Positions 1-8,565 of a stretch of 64,000 nucleotides of DNA are shown one piece after another. Both the position numbers and the translations under genes were made by a program. The first letter of the stretch is position 1, and every line of letters begins with the position of its first letter. Source of the DNA: Psychromonas sp. CNPT3 (lineage in GTDB: Bacteria; Pseudomonadota; Gammaproteobacteria; Enterobacterales; Psychromonadaceae); assembly GCF_000153405.2 (NCBI RefSeq), contig NC_020802.1, positions 2,809,883 to 2,873,882 on the forward strand, written 5' to 3'. Below the pieces are notes generated by a model that did not search any database, was not told where the DNA came from, and was given only the letters and a program-made list of their open reading frames with translations.

Positions 1-1040
1 TCTAACACGGTATCCATTTTTATTTGCAATGATTCTGAAATGACACGCTCATAATTGAGCCTTGTACGCACAATAAACTCATCGATTGAAACGGCATCTT
101 CACCCACATTAGGCACCGCCATTCTATAACCAGGGCCCATTTCTAGCTTCAACAAATGTTTTGTGGTATTAAATAATGTATGCCCATAACCCATAGTATA
201 AACATCTTCTTGATCATAACTTGCAAATTTACTACGCTGCAGATCGGTACGTAAAAATAAGATGTTTCTTGCATCTAAAAAGTAATCACCTTGTAATTGC
301 CAGCGATATTGCTCCGTACTTATTTCATCATCTTCCGATTCGATCTCAATATTTAAATCATTATTGATATTATATATATCGTTATATGTATAATTTAATA
401 TCAAGCGCGTATATATATTTTGAGTGCGATGGTTATCGCGTTCATAATTAAAACCGAATTCAACCGATCCCGAGACATCATGAATACTCGCGTCTTCATC
501 CGCAGAAAACGCATTCACTGTGCTCGCATCTGCTAAATTCAACAGTGCAGGTTGCACTTCTATGTTTTCTTGTAGGCGCTCACTTCTAGATGTAAATAAA
601 CTATCTGTATATATCGCTGATGGTACTGACTTCTTAGTTTCTTGCAAAGATAATGAGCGCGCTTGCTGGCTCACTTTTTGATGTAATTGTGCAATGCTCT
701 TTTGATATTTATCATTTATTTTAAGAGCCAATTCTAGTTGTGCTTGCAACGCTTTGTTTTTTTGTAAAAGTGTTAGGATTTGCGTTTTTTGATGAGATTT
801 TTTTATTTCCGCTGTTTGTATTTTGGATTTGCTCACTGGAGGATGTGGCTTTTTAAAGATATAAGTCGCTTGATCTGGACTTGCTGCGTCATGATAGGGA
901 TAACCCACATAATAGAGGCTATTTTTTGCATTTTTGTCTAACAAGGGTGCTTTTTTAGCGTCACTTAAGCCGAGCCAACCGTTACATGCCAATAAGCTAA
1001 AATTAAAAAACAATATAAATGAGATGATGGAATTACCCAA
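1..1040 (-). CDS. DUF481 (YdiY-like) outer-membrane lipoprotein, 3' end missing
   Basis: Open frame running off the left edge, so the C-terminus is absent. The likely start is the TTG at 1040-1038, six bases after an AGG; a GTG at 1067 is the alternative. The first ~20 residues form a lipoprotein signal ending in the lipobox LLAC, then a Lys/Gln-rich region (about residues 75-140) that looks coiled-coil. From about residue 180 the protein is a run of amphipathic beta strands with the DUF481 pattern (alternating aromatic residues, FLRTDLQRSKF, then LEMGPGYR). DUF481 proteins are salt-induced outer-membrane barrels of unknown substrate. The lipoprotein signal plus coiled coil before the barrel is not usual for YdiY, which has a plain signal peptide. 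Identification rests on pattern, not on a search. Confidence 0.65.
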   Translation of the reverse strand, partial: MGNSIISFILFFNFSLLACNGWLGLSDAKKAPLLDKNAKNSLYYVGYPYHDAASPDQATYIFKKPHPPVSKSKIQTAEIKKSHQKTQILTLLQKNKALQAQLELALKINDKYQKSIAQLHQKVSQQARSLSLQETKKSVPSAIYTDSLFTSRSERLQENIEVQPALLNLADASTVNAFSADEDASIHDVSGSVEFGFNYERDNHRTQNIYTRLILNYTYNDIYNINNDLNIEIESEDDEISTEQYRWQLQGDYFLDARNILFLRTDLQRSKFASYDQEDVYTMGYGHTLFNTTKHLLKLEMGPGYRMAVPNVGEDAVSIDEFIVRTRLNYERVISESLQIKMDTVL

Positions 1041-1362
1041 AATACGCCTAATAGTAATAAAATACACCCAACATAAATAAAATACACCCAATTCTAAGTC
1101 AAAATTGCATTATAAAAAAGAAAATAAATCAATTTCCCGTATAAAAATTAATCGAGGATACCTACGTCATTATGTCCTTAAAATTATCTTTTGTATAAGT
1201 GTATACAATAGAATCGATCTATTTATTAACAAAGCTTGCACCTTTTCACTCTAAACAGTATAATTTGTCGCCTTAATTCAGCCAATCTTTTTGTTCCTTG
1301 CTTCTATTTGGCCCGGCTGAGCCAATTTATGAAGCTACTAACCCGTAAGGAGCGATTTTTAT
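1041..1362. promoter_or_regulatory. Divergent promoter region before rpsF
   Basis: No gene seen. It holds the start region of the leftward DUF481 gene and the promoter/leader of the rightward rpsF operon. A 15-base direct repeat (AATAAAATACACCCA) lies at 1057-1071 and 1076-1090, right upstream of the DUF481 start. The rest is AT-rich and no single promoter stands out. Confidence 0.5.
1308..1325 (+). promoter_or_regulatory. Candidate S6:S18 leader hairpin of rpsF
   Basis: A stem TTGGC/GCCAA closes an eight-base loop CCGGCTGA, 37 bases before the rpsF ATG. In many bacteria the S6:S18 complex represses its own operon by binding an rpsF-leader hairpin with a conserved CCG. The position and CCG fit; the full published motif was not modelled, so this is inference. 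Confidence 0.4.
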
Positions 1363-1755
1363 ATGCGTCATTATGAAATCGTATTTATGGTTCACCCAGA
1401 TCAGAGTGAACAAGTTAATGGTATGATCGAACGTTACACTACTTCTATTACAGAAGCTGGCGGTACGATCCATCGTCTAGAAGACTGGGGCCGTCGTCAA
1501 CTAGCGTACCCAATCAATAAACTACACAAAGCACACTATGTTCTTATGAACATTGAAGCAGAGCAAAATGTACTCGATGACTTGGAAAATGCTTTCCGTT
1601 TCAACGATGCTGTGATCCGTACTATGATCATGCGTACTAAAACAGCTGTGACTGAAGCATCTGTAGTGGCAAAAGCAAGAGAAGAACGTTCTGAACGTGC
1701 TGATCGTGCTCCTCGTGCCCCACGCCCAGAAGCTAGAACAGAAACAACTGCATAA
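1363..1755 (+). CDS. rpsF: Ribosomal protein S6
   Basis: A 130-residue protein with the S6 fold start [18 protein letters not shown] and the characteristic RRLEDWGRR-type stretch (here [15 protein letters not shown], around residues 40-55). S6 sits on the 30S platform and pairs with S18. The C-terminal ~30 residues are Arg/Ala/Glu-rich; E. coli carries a glutamate tail that RimK extends, here the tail is different and basic. A clear ribosome site (AAGGAG) precedes the ATG. First gene of the standard rpsF-priB-rpsR-rplI operon. Confidence 0.97.
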   Translation: MRHYEIVFMVHPDQSEQVNGMIERYTTSITEAGGTIHRLEDWGRRQLAYPINKLHKAHYVLMNIEAEQNVLDDLENAFRFNDAVIRTMIMRTKTAVTEASVVAKAREERSERADRAPRAPRPEARTETTA

Positions 1756-1763
1756 GAACACTA

Positions 1764-2069
1764 GTGACTGAAAACTTTTTGCGTTTATCCGGCAATATCA
1801 CTGAAAAACCTACGTTTAAAGTGAGCCCGAGTGGTGTTGAACATTGTTATTTTACAATTGAACATCGTTCTATGCAAAAAGAAGCTGAATTACCACGTAA
1901 CGTATATTGTTATATGCAAATCGTTATTAGTGGAACACTCGCTACTCAGTTAAAAAATACATTATCGAAAGGTATGCAACTTAGGATAAGTGGTTTTATC
2001 GCTTATCAGAAAAGCGCCAATAATCTTGGCAAATTAGTTTTGCATGCTCAGTACATAGAACAAATTTGA
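1764..2069 (+). CDS. priB: Primosomal replication protein N (PriB)
   Basis: A 101-residue OB-fold protein that starts with GTG, nine bases after the rpsF stop. The sequence has the PriB/SSB-like layout: NFLRLSGNITEKPTFKVSPSG, then a central EHRSMQKEAELPRNVYCYMQIVISG and a C-terminal GFIAYQKSANNLGKLVLHA. PriB binds single-stranded DNA and PriA and helps reload the replicative helicase at stalled forks. Its place between rpsF and rpsR is the usual gammaproteobacterial one. It lacks its own strong ribosome site and is probably translated by coupling to rpsF. Confidence 0.93.
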   Translation: MTENFLRLSGNITEKPTFKVSPSGVEHCYFTIEHRSMQKEAELPRNVYCYMQIVISGTLATQLKNTLSKGMQLRISGFIAYQKSANNLGKLVLHAQYIEQI

Positions 2070-2306
<237 letters not shown>

Positions 2307-2322
2307 ATAGGAGCTATATATT

Positions 2323-2775
2323 ATGGAAATTATTCTACAAGATACAGTTGCTAACCTTGGTAAACTTGGCGATAAAGTAAGTGTTAAATCAGGTTACGCA
2401 CGTAACTTCCTTTTCCCACAGCAAAAAGCTGTTCCAGCAAACAAAGCAAACTTAGAAGCTTTTGAGGCACGTCGTGCTGAATTAGAAGCTAAGCAAGCGG
2501 CGAACTTAGCTGCAGCTACAGAGCGTGGAAATGCACTTAACGCTTTAGAAGCGATCGTGATCACTTCTAAATCAGGCGATGAAGGCAAACTATTCGGCTC
2601 AATCGGTACACGTGATATTGCAGATGCAATTACACTTGCTGGTGTTGCTGTTGTTAAAAGTGAAGTTCGTCTTCCTGAAGGCGCTTTACGTAACATTGGT
2701 ACTTATGAAATTAACGTTTCTGTACATTCAGATGTTACTAGCACTCTTACAATTGAAGTTGTTGCTGCTGAGTAA
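2323..2775 (+). CDS. rplI: Ribosomal protein L9
   Basis: A 150-residue protein with the N-terminal L9 signature ([36 protein letters not shown]), the long connecting helix rich in Glu/Ala/Lys (residues ~45-75) and the C-terminal domain ending [11 protein letters not shown]9 binds 23S rRNA near the L1 stalk. It closes the rpsF operon and is followed at once by a strong terminator. Confidence 0.97.
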   Translation: MEIILQDTVANLGKLGDKVSVKSGYARNFLFPQQKAVPANKANLEAFEARRAELEAKQAANLAAATERGNALNALEAIVITSKSGDEGKLFGSIGTRDIADAITLAGVAVVKSEVRLPEGALRNIGTYEINVSVHSDVTSTLTIEVVAAE

Positions 2776-2800
2776 TTCACAGCCATCACTTTAAAATAAA

Positions 2801-2828
2801 ATACCTGCCATGTGCAGGTATTTTTTTA
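2801..2828 (+). terminator. Intrinsic terminator of the rpsF operon
   Basis: Perfect 8-bp stem ATACCTGC/GCAGGTAT with a five-base loop, followed by a run of seven T, 25 bases after the rplI stop. Confidence 0.92.
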
Positions 2829-3218
2829 TCTAAAATTTAACGTTAGAACGCATGACTTATTCACTCTGAAAAATAACAGCAAAAATGCGCTGAGCTTTTT
2901 AAAAGTACAAGACATAACGAAGCGTTAAAATATATCTGTCTACTCTCACCCATATTTCGATTAATTAGTCGCTATCAAAAACAAAATAAACCACAACGCA
3001 TCTATCTCTCCTAAGCCTATGACATTTAAAGTTTATTGATAAAAGTCTCAGTGTTCACACTGCCAACATTTCAGTTAAAAAGCTTTTTTAACTTTCGTTT
3101 CGTTTCGTGTATAGTATTCAAAAGCTTTCTTTTTGTATTATAGTGACGCTCACATTCATGCTCGTTAGAGAGAGCACTATCATAGAATTTATTAATCAAA
3201 ACTAATAAGTGAAACATA
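2829..3218. promoter_or_regulatory. Intergenic region with two CTTTC-type DeoR/AgaR-like sites
   Basis: No gene is seen in these ~390 bases. Near its right end are CTTTCGTTTCGTTTCG (3092-3107) and GCTTTCTTTTTG (3124-3135). The first fits the repeated CTTTC/GTTTC pattern reported for E. coli AgaR operators. The second occurs again, base for base, before the aga-type regulator at 7664-7675. This suggests that the gene at 3219 belongs to the same regulon. The link is inferred. Confidence 0.5.
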
Positions 3219-3710
3219 ATGAATCAAATAACAGACAAGGGTAATAACAAAAAAAATACAGCCTATTATTTAACTGCTTTGGTTTATCAAGGAGAAAGCG
3301 GAGAAAACAAGTTTAAGTATTCTGAAAAATATCCCAGTTATTCCTCAGTTAAAACCAGATTAAAAAAAATAGTCGAGAAAAAACGCAAACAAAAATGGGT
3401 TGTTAAAGCCGATTTTAAATCTAAACCACCTGGTGAAGGTAATGTCGAATATATGGCCACAGGTACCGATCCCCAAAGTAGTGATAAAGTGCACTGGTTA
3501 ATCTCTGCAGAGCCACAAGTTAGAATGGCCGATGGTAATGAATACTCTGAATTTGAGGACGTTACGCCTAAGCAACAGTTTCAACAACAAGAAGAAGAAG
3601 AAACTCGCGCTGAAAATAGTTCGGTTATTAAAAAAATCTTGAATAATAAATTACCGGCCATCATCACCATCTGTCTTTCTGGTGCGCTCTTCTGGATCTT
3701 TTTTGTTTAA
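3219..3710 (+). CDS. Hypothetical C-terminally anchored membrane protein
   Basis: A 163-residue protein I do not recognise. The N-terminal ~100 residues are soluble and Lys-rich, with motifs such as YYLTALVYQGESGENKFKYS and KWVVKADFKSKPPGEG. A Gln/Glu-rich linker follows (about residues 115-130). The last ~20 residues are one hydrophobic segment (LPAIITICLSGALFWIFFV), so it looks tail-anchored with the bulk in the cytoplasm. There is no signal peptide. Its promoter region carries AgaR-like repeats shared with the PTS regulator region, which may tie it to amino-sugar uptake. It stands alone. Confidence 0.7.
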   Translation: MNQITDKGNNKKNTAYYLTALVYQGESGENKFKYSEKYPSYSSVKTRLKKIVEKKRKQKWVVKADFKSKPPGEGNVEYMATGTDPQSSDKVHWLISAEPQVRMADGNEYSEFEDVTPKQQFQQQEEEETRAENSSVIKKILNNKLPAIITICLSGALFWIFFV

Positions 3711-3826
3711 TTGACTGTTTATTGTTCAAACTGACGTCCCCTAAAACTAAAACGTATTTACATGTAACGGACAGTTTTTATTAAACGACTCTCTTTTATT
3801 TTAACATTTGTTTATAAGGCTATTTC

Positions 3827-4447
3827 ATGACCACTCTCTATTTTATGCGCCACGCAGAAAGCGAAGCGAATCTTGCAGATATACTCGCATCACAACTTGA
3901 TTTTCCGCTCACAGAAACAGGAAAAAAAGATGCGCAACAAATTGCAAAAGAAGTACAACAAAACCATCCTATTGATCATATTATTTGTTCATCTCTTATT
4001 CGAGCGCAACAAACCGCTGCCCCTTTTGCTGAGTTGTTTTCATTAACACCGAGTATTGACTCTCGTGTTATTGAGCAAGATTTAGGGAAATATGCAGGGA
4101 AAACCTACGCTGAATTAGAAGATGAGCCGAAATACTGCCACGATAGAAACTTACGCTGGAATTGGGTTCCTGAAGGTAAAGGAGAGTCCTATGCGATGAT
4201 AGCGTCGCGTTTACAGCCTTTCTTTGACGATATGTTTAAAGCGGAGCAAGAGCATATTTTAATTATTACTCACGCAGTAACCTTACGTTTAATCAAGGCC
4301 ATTTTACTTAATATCCTGCCTGACTATCCAAAAGATATCGCCCATAATGGTGAGATTTGGGAAGTGAAATTAACCGAAAAAGGTAACGTTCACCACATAA
4401 AATCACACTTTTATGGTGAAAGTAAATTATTCGCAAACAAAGCTTAA
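3827..4447 (+). CDS. Histidine phosphatase (phosphoglycerate-mutase-like) family protein
   Basis: A 206-residue member of the histidine phosphatase superfamily. The catalytic RHxE motif is FMRHAES near residue 8, the usual SSLIRAQQTA follows around residue 57, and the second catalytic His is in ILIITHAVTLRL near residue 148. These enzymes form a phosphohistidine and remove phosphate from small molecules or proteins; the substrate cannot be read from sequence. It is monocistronic with its own terminator. Candidates include CobC-like or broad-specificity PhoE-like phosphatases. Confidence 0.88.
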   Translation: MTTLYFMRHAESEANLADILASQLDFPLTETGKKDAQQIAKEVQQNHPIDHIICSSLIRAQQTAAPFAELFSLTPSIDSRVIEQDLGKYAGKTYAELEDEPKYCHDRNLRWNWVPEGKGESYAMIASRLQPFFDDMFKAEQEHILIITHAVTLRLIKAILLNILPDYPKDIAHNGEIWEVKLTEKGNVHHIKSHFYGESKLFANKA

Positions 4448-4451
4448 AAAC

Positions 4452-4477
4452 AAAAAGGATCTCTTGAGATCCTTTTT
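4452..4477 (+). terminator. Intrinsic terminator after the histidine phosphatase gene
   Basis: Perfect 12-bp inverted repeat AAAAAGGATCTC / GAGATCCTTTTT with a two-base centre, starting five bases after the stop codon. Confidence 0.9.
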
Positions 4478-4618
4478 AACGATTTATCTCTCTCATTAGA
4501 TATCAACCTCAGTGTGCTGAATTTTAGTTGTTGGCCTCTCCTATTAAAGTGTTTTAGCTTTTACTTCTAATTAAGACTCCCGCTTATTTTTAGCCGAAAA
4601 AATACCTCTCTTTTAGAC

Positions 4619-4646
4619 AAAAAAACGCCCTTAATAAATAAGGGCG
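4619..4646 (-). terminator. Intrinsic terminator of the aga-type PTS operon
   Basis: An 8-bp stem CGCCCTTA/TAAGGGCG with a five-base loop, followed on the minus strand by seven T. It lies ~160 bases past the IIA stop and is the only terminator-like structure between the two convergent genes that faces the PTS operon. The rest of 4478-4807 shows nothing else. Confidence 0.75.
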
Positions 4647-4807
4647 ATAAACACTGCCGGAGAGCAATATATTAATGTTATTGATAGTTAAAATCTGTCT
4701 GCTTTAACCTATTAAAAAAGCACGTATAAGGTGCATAGCAACACCCTATACGTAGATCTTATCAATGATTCATTATTACGTGTGTTTTAAAAAATACACC
4801 TAACCAC

Positions 4808-5245
4808 TTAAATTCCGTCTTCATCTTCCTTTTGAGGCTCTTTGGATTTTTGTAATTCATCTTTCAAACTTGTCATACCACGATGCCCGGATGCAAGTGA
4901 AAATTCTTTAAAATCACTGATCGTTAATTCATCTCGCTCTAATAAACTTTCTAAAATCATTTGTAAATTACAGCCGGTAATAACTTCTACTTTTTCTTTT
5001 TCAAGCGCTATCATAGATGCGGTTCTAAATGGCGTGCCGCCTAATAAATCCGTTAAGAAAATAACCCCGTCACCACTGTCTACTTTAGCAAATGCTTTTT
5101 TAAATTGACTCTCTAATAACTCACTTGTCGACTCTTCCGGAAAATCTATCGCTTGCACTTGATCTTGTAAGCCCACGATTTGTAACATCGCTTTTTCCAT
5201 ACCACTGGCAAATCCACCATGCCCACTAATAATGACACCTAACAT
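4808..5245 (-). CDS. agaF: PTS mannose/N-acetylgalactosamine family IIA component (AgaF-like)
   Basis: A 145-residue IIA protein of the mannose PTS family. The phospho-accepting His is H9 in GVIISGHGGFASG. A typical DLLGGTPFRTAS follows near residue 68. It takes phosphate from HPr and hands it to IIB. It is the last gene of a IIB-IIC-IID-IIA operon, the order of E. coli agaVWEF. The C-terminal ~15 residues are acidic/basic and variable. The sugar (N-acetylgalactosamine or galactosamine) is inferred from IIB similarity and gene order. Confidence 0.85.
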   Translation of the reverse strand: MLGVIISGHGGFASGMEKAMLQIVGLQDQVQAIDFPEESTSELLESQFKKAFAKVDSGDGVIFLTDLLGGTPFRTASMIALEKEKVEVITGCNLQMILESLLERDELTISDFKEFSLASGHRGMTSLKDELQKSKEPQKEDEDGI

Positions 5246-5297
5246 AATTTCTCCTTTTTAAAGTAGCAGAGCGTATGCTCTGCTACTTAGCTCATTT

Positions 5298-6150
5298 TTA
5301 TAAGAAACCAGCGTATTTTCCAACAACACCTAAAACCATGGTAAAGAGGATAAGTTTTACTGGGCTCCAGCCACGTTTCACTAAAGCGTACATAAGTAAC
5401 GTATAGACTAGCGGTAAAAATGCCGGCATTAATTTATCAATAACATCGCCTTGCAATTTAACTACCGCCTCACCCGCATTGATTTCTAATGTGGTTGATA
5501 AACGCACATAGGTCGCCACTAAAGCGCCAATAACGGTAATACCTACGATAGCCGCTGCATGAGCCACTTTCTTAGTATTCGCTTTGATAAGAGGGATCGC
5601 TTTAACGCCCATACGATATGCATAATGCGCTAAGCCAAAGCGTAAGGTAAAATGCACAACGTTAAACATAATGAAGAAAACGATAGCACCCATTATGGAG
5701 CCTCGTAACGCGAGATCTGCGCCAATACCACCACAAATAGGTAAGAGTGTTAGCCAGAACATAGCGTCTCCAATACCACCTAAAGGCGCTGCTACTGCTA
5801 TTTTAGTATTTTGAATACTCGCGACATCTTGCTTAGAGCGTTCCATAGCAAGAATAATACCCATAACAAAAGTGACTAAGAAGGGATGGGTATTCAAAAA
5901 ACCCATGTGTCCTTGCATCGATTTAGCTAAATCATTTTTATTAGGTGTGGATCTTTTTGAGCGCAGGTAATAAGCCATATAACCAACCACCGGCTTGCAT
6001 ACGTTCATAGTTAAAAGAGGCTTGTAAAAGTAAAGAGCGCCACGCCATTTTATTAATATCTGCAGTGGTAAGCTCTGCGCCTACTGATTGATCTTCATAT
6101 TCATTGGCATCAATCAATGCATTTTCTTGTGTATTAGATCCCATCTTCAA
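5298..6150 (-). pseudogene. agaE: PTS IID component (AgaE-like), split by a +1 frameshift
   Basis: The N-terminal part reads from 6150 to a stop at 5943-5941: it has the IID hallmark WRSLLLQASFNYERMQ and ends LLPALKKIHT. The rest continues in the next frame down to 5298, resuming with PNKNDLAKSMQGHMGFLNTHPF and running through the membrane domain (GGIGDAMFWLTLLPI) to the normal C-terminus. The two halves join without loss of conserved sequence if one base is removed; an A5 tract (5954-5958) lies in the overlap. So this is either a one-base insertion, a sequencing error, or an unusual recoding site. The pattern at the A tract would favour -1 slippage, but +1 is needed. A downstream ATG at 6008 could start the second piece but would lack the conserved N-terminus. 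Confidence 0.8.
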
Positions 6151-6904
6151 TCTCCTCTTTCTTTACTGTCGCAGGTTCATTTTTTTTCATAAAATCAATT
6201 AAAGCCATCGCTAGCGCTGCACATGCAATCGCTAAAATAGGAAGCTCTAACCAAGCAGCAGCCACAAAACCTAAGATGAAATAAGGAATGTAAATATTTT
6301 TCATCATGATTTTCATTAAAATAGCAAAACCAACCGCAGGCATGATCCCACCGGCAACACCAAGTCCATCAATCAGATTTTTAGGTAATGCTTCAACAAA
6401 TGCGCCCGCATGCTCGGCGCCAAAATAAATCGGTAAAAAAGCACATAAGAAGTAAAACGTACCCAATACACTTAACGCAAAATAGTTAACCAGTTCAATA
6501 CCACGAGTATTACCTTCTGCCGCCATAACATCACATTTCGACATCATTGGTGACATAGCAGAGAATAATAAAGTGATACCCATTTGTACGGCAACCGCAA
6601 AAGGAACGGCAATGCCAACTGCAACTTCAGCAGAAACACCGGTAGTGATCGCAAAGGTTGCGCCCACGATAGTTCCAATAATTACATTTGGTGGCTGTGC
6701 GCCAGCAAGTGGTGCAAGACCCATCCACACTAATTCTAAAGTACCACCGACTAGAATACCTGTTTGTAAATCCCCAAGTATCAAACCAACAAGTGGTCCT
6801 AAGACCACCGGTCTGTGCATGTGTGTTAAGCCATTAAATAAATCTAAACCTGCGATAAAAGCAAGTAGACCAAGCATTAATGCCTGTATGATGCCAATTT
6901 CCAT
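6134..6904 (-). CDS. agaW: PTS mannose/N-acetylgalactosamine family IIC component (AgaW-like)
   Basis: A 256-residue polytopic membrane protein of the mannose-family IIC type, with the usual opening IQALMLGLLAFIAGLDLFNGLTHMHRPVVLGPLVGLILGD and a second conserved stretch GLAPLAGAQPPNVIIGTIVGA. With IID it forms the sugar channel in the inner membrane. It overlaps the IID start by 17 bases and follows IIB by 13, so the genes are co-translated. With IID frameshifted, transport by this complex may be lost. Confidence 0.9.
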   Translation of the reverse strand: MEIGIIQALMLGLLAFIAGLDLFNGLTHMHRPVVLGPLVGLILGDLQTGILVGGTLELVWMGLAPLAGAQPPNVIIGTIVGATFAITTGVSAEVAVGIAVPFAVAVQMGITLLFSAMSPMMSKCDVMAAEGNTRGIELVNYFALSVLGTFYFLCAFLPIYFGAEHAGAFVEALPKNLIDGLGVAGGIMPAVGFAILMKIMMKNIYIPYFILGFVAAAWLELPILAIACAALAMALIDFMKKNEPATVKKEEIEDGI

Positions 6905-6917
6905 TTTTTATTTCCTC

Positions 6918-7391
6918 TTAAAGTAATGTATAAAGATCCGTCTCTTTTTCTGTTGGAACACCTTGAATGTAGCTTTCTATGCCTTTTTCTTGCAACGCTT
7001 TAAAGGCACTAATATCGTTTTCATCGACAGAAACCGTTTTATGGATCTGCTCTTTACCTTGAATAAAATGCATATTTCCCACATTGATCCTTGATAATTC
7101 AATACCACCATTTACTAATGTTAAAAAATCACTTGGGTTTTTACAGACTAATAATATTTTTTGTCTATCCGCTGCTTTATGGATAGTATCGATGGTTTTT
7201 TGTAGGCTCCAAAAGCGAATGCCAATACCATCAGCAACAACCATTTCCATTAGATTTTGTTGTATTTCATCTTTGGCAACGACATCATTAGCCACTATCA
7301 CTAAGTTTGCATTCACAAACCCAACCCACTGCACGCCGACTTGCCCATGTACTAAACGTTCATCTATACGGCTTAACACGATATTTGGCAT
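6918..7391 (-). CDS. agaV: PTS N-acetylgalactosamine-type IIB component (AgaV-like)
   Basis: A 157-residue IIB protein. The phosphorylated His is H15 in SRIDERLVHGQVG. The sequence is strikingly like E. coli AgaV as I recall it: MPNIVLSRIDERL at the start, AADRQKILLVCK in the middle, RINVGNMH, and QGVPTE near the end. It receives phosphate from IIA and phosphorylates the sugar on entry. First gene of the operon, divergent from the regulator at 7726. No amino-sugar deacetylase, isomerase or aldolase gene lies nearby, unlike complete aga clusters. Confidence 0.9.
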   Translation of the reverse strand: MPNIVLSRIDERLVHGQVGVQWVGFVNANLVIVANDVVAKDEIQQNLMEMVVADGIGIRFWSLQKTIDTIHKAADRQKILLVCKNPSDFLTLVNGGIELSRINVGNMHFIQGKEQIHKTVSVDENDISAFKALQEKGIESYIQGVPTEKETDLYTLL

Positions 7392-7725
7392 TGCTCTATC
7401 CTTCTTTATTATTCGTTTAAATCAAAAGTTCATATTTAAAAGGCAACATATCGTTCAATTGAACCCTTAAATAAAATAAATATAACTTACAATCAGATAA
7501 CACCACAATAAAATGAAAGAAATAAAAACAAAACGAAAGTGGCTCGATAATTAGCGTTGCATCACAATAAACACAATAAAATAAAAGGAAATGAAAGGCT
7601 CGTCGCTCTTTTAAAACTTTTTTTAACTTTCTTTTTGTTCTATTAACACCGTCATTTTACTTTGCTTTCTTTTTGATAAGATAACCGTATAATGCAAAAA
7701 AAGGTTAAAAAGGTATTTTATTAAT
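7392..7725. promoter_or_regulatory. Divergent control region with repeated CTTTC operators (AgaR-type)
   Basis: Four copies of a CTTTC-led, T-rich motif are present. Two read on the minus strand (about 7516-7536 and 7580-7597) and two on the plus strand (CTTTCTTTTTG at 7627-7637 and GCTTTCTTTTTG at 7664-7675). They resemble AgaR/DeoR-family operators. A TATAAT (7688-7693) is the probable -10 for the regulator gene. The arrangement fits regulation of both the PTS operon and the regulator itself. Confidence 0.6.
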
Positions 7726-8502
7726 ATGAAAACAACAAGTGAAAGACGTGAATTGATCCTCTTTCATCTGCACCAAAAAGGCAGTGTTCAGGTCGCAGAC
7801 TTAGCAGAAATGTTTAGTGTATCCACCGTAACCATTCGCAATGATTTAGGTGCACTTGAAAAGAAAGGGATTGTAACCCGTGCTTATGGGGGGGCTTATT
7901 TGAATAAAGCAAATATTAGCCTGACGGAGTACAGTATCGATCAAAAAAGTAAATTTAATGATGTGATCAAACAACGAATTGGAAAATTAGCTGCCACGCT
8001 TATTAATGAGGGTGATTCTATTATTCTAGATTCGGGTACCACAACATCACAAATAGCAGAGCATTTACAAAATATTAAAAATGTCATTGTGATGACCAAT
8101 GGGATCAACGTTGCCAATGCCCTGATAAAATCGCCAGGCATAGAAATACTGATCACAGGAGGACATTTACGCCGTAAGTCCTTATCTTTTTTTGGTTCTC
8201 AAGCAGAGCAATCTTTGAAACAATATCATTTTAATAAATTGTTTTTAGGGGTGGATGGTTTCCATTTAGAAAAAGGTATTAGCACACATAATGAACCCGA
8301 AGCTCAATTAAATAGGGCGATGTGTGAAGTTGCAGATGAAATTATTGTGGTCACTGATTCGTCTAAATTTTCAAATATTAGTTTACATAAAATACTCGAC
8401 TCTAAACGTGTCGATACCGTGATCACCGATGATGGTATCTCTGAGAATGACTTAGCAAGTTTAAAACAACTGGGTATTAAAGTTCTCTTAGTTGAGAAAT
8501 AA
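7726..8502 (+). CDS. agaR: DeoR-family transcriptional regulator, AgaR type
   Basis: A 258-residue DeoR-family protein. The N-terminal helix-turn-helix spans about residues 6-58 (RRELILFHLHQKGSVQVADLAEMF, then STVTIRNDLGALEKKG). The C-terminal sugar-phosphate sensor domain carries the family marks DSGTTTSQIAEHL, ITGGHLRR, and KLFLGVDGFHLEKGISTHNEPEAQLNR, the last typical of the AgaR/GatR branch. It most likely represses the PTS operon until an amino-sugar phosphate appears. It is divergent from that operon and surrounded by matching operator repeats. Confidence 0.88.
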   Translation: MKTTSERRELILFHLHQKGSVQVADLAEMFSVSTVTIRNDLGALEKKGIVTRAYGGAYLNKANISLTEYSIDQKSKFNDVIKQRIGKLAATLINEGDSIILDSGTTTSQIAEHLQNIKNVIVMTNGINVANALIKSPGIEILITGGHLRRKSLSFFGSQAEQSLKQYHFNKLFLGVDGFHLEKGISTHNEPEAQLNRAMCEVADEIIVVTDSSKFSNISLHKILDSKRVDTVITDDGISENDLASLKQLGIKVLLVEK

Positions 8503-8528
8503 AGCCGTTAAGTTAAAGATGATAATAA

Positions 8529-8557
8529 AAAAAGGGTGTCTATATGACACCCTTTTT
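8529..8557 (+). terminator. Bidirectional terminator between agaR-like gene and lysS
   Basis: Perfect 12-bp inverted repeat AAAAAGGGTGTC / GACACCCTTTTT around a TATAT loop. A-tract and T-tract flank both sides, so it can serve both convergent genes. Confidence 0.9.
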
Positions 8558-8565
8558 ATATGTCT

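Noticed and set aside
5954-5970. Programmed -1 frameshift at the C AAA AAG site of the IID gene
   Set aside because: The second half is in the +1 frame; the -1 frame soon hits a stop.
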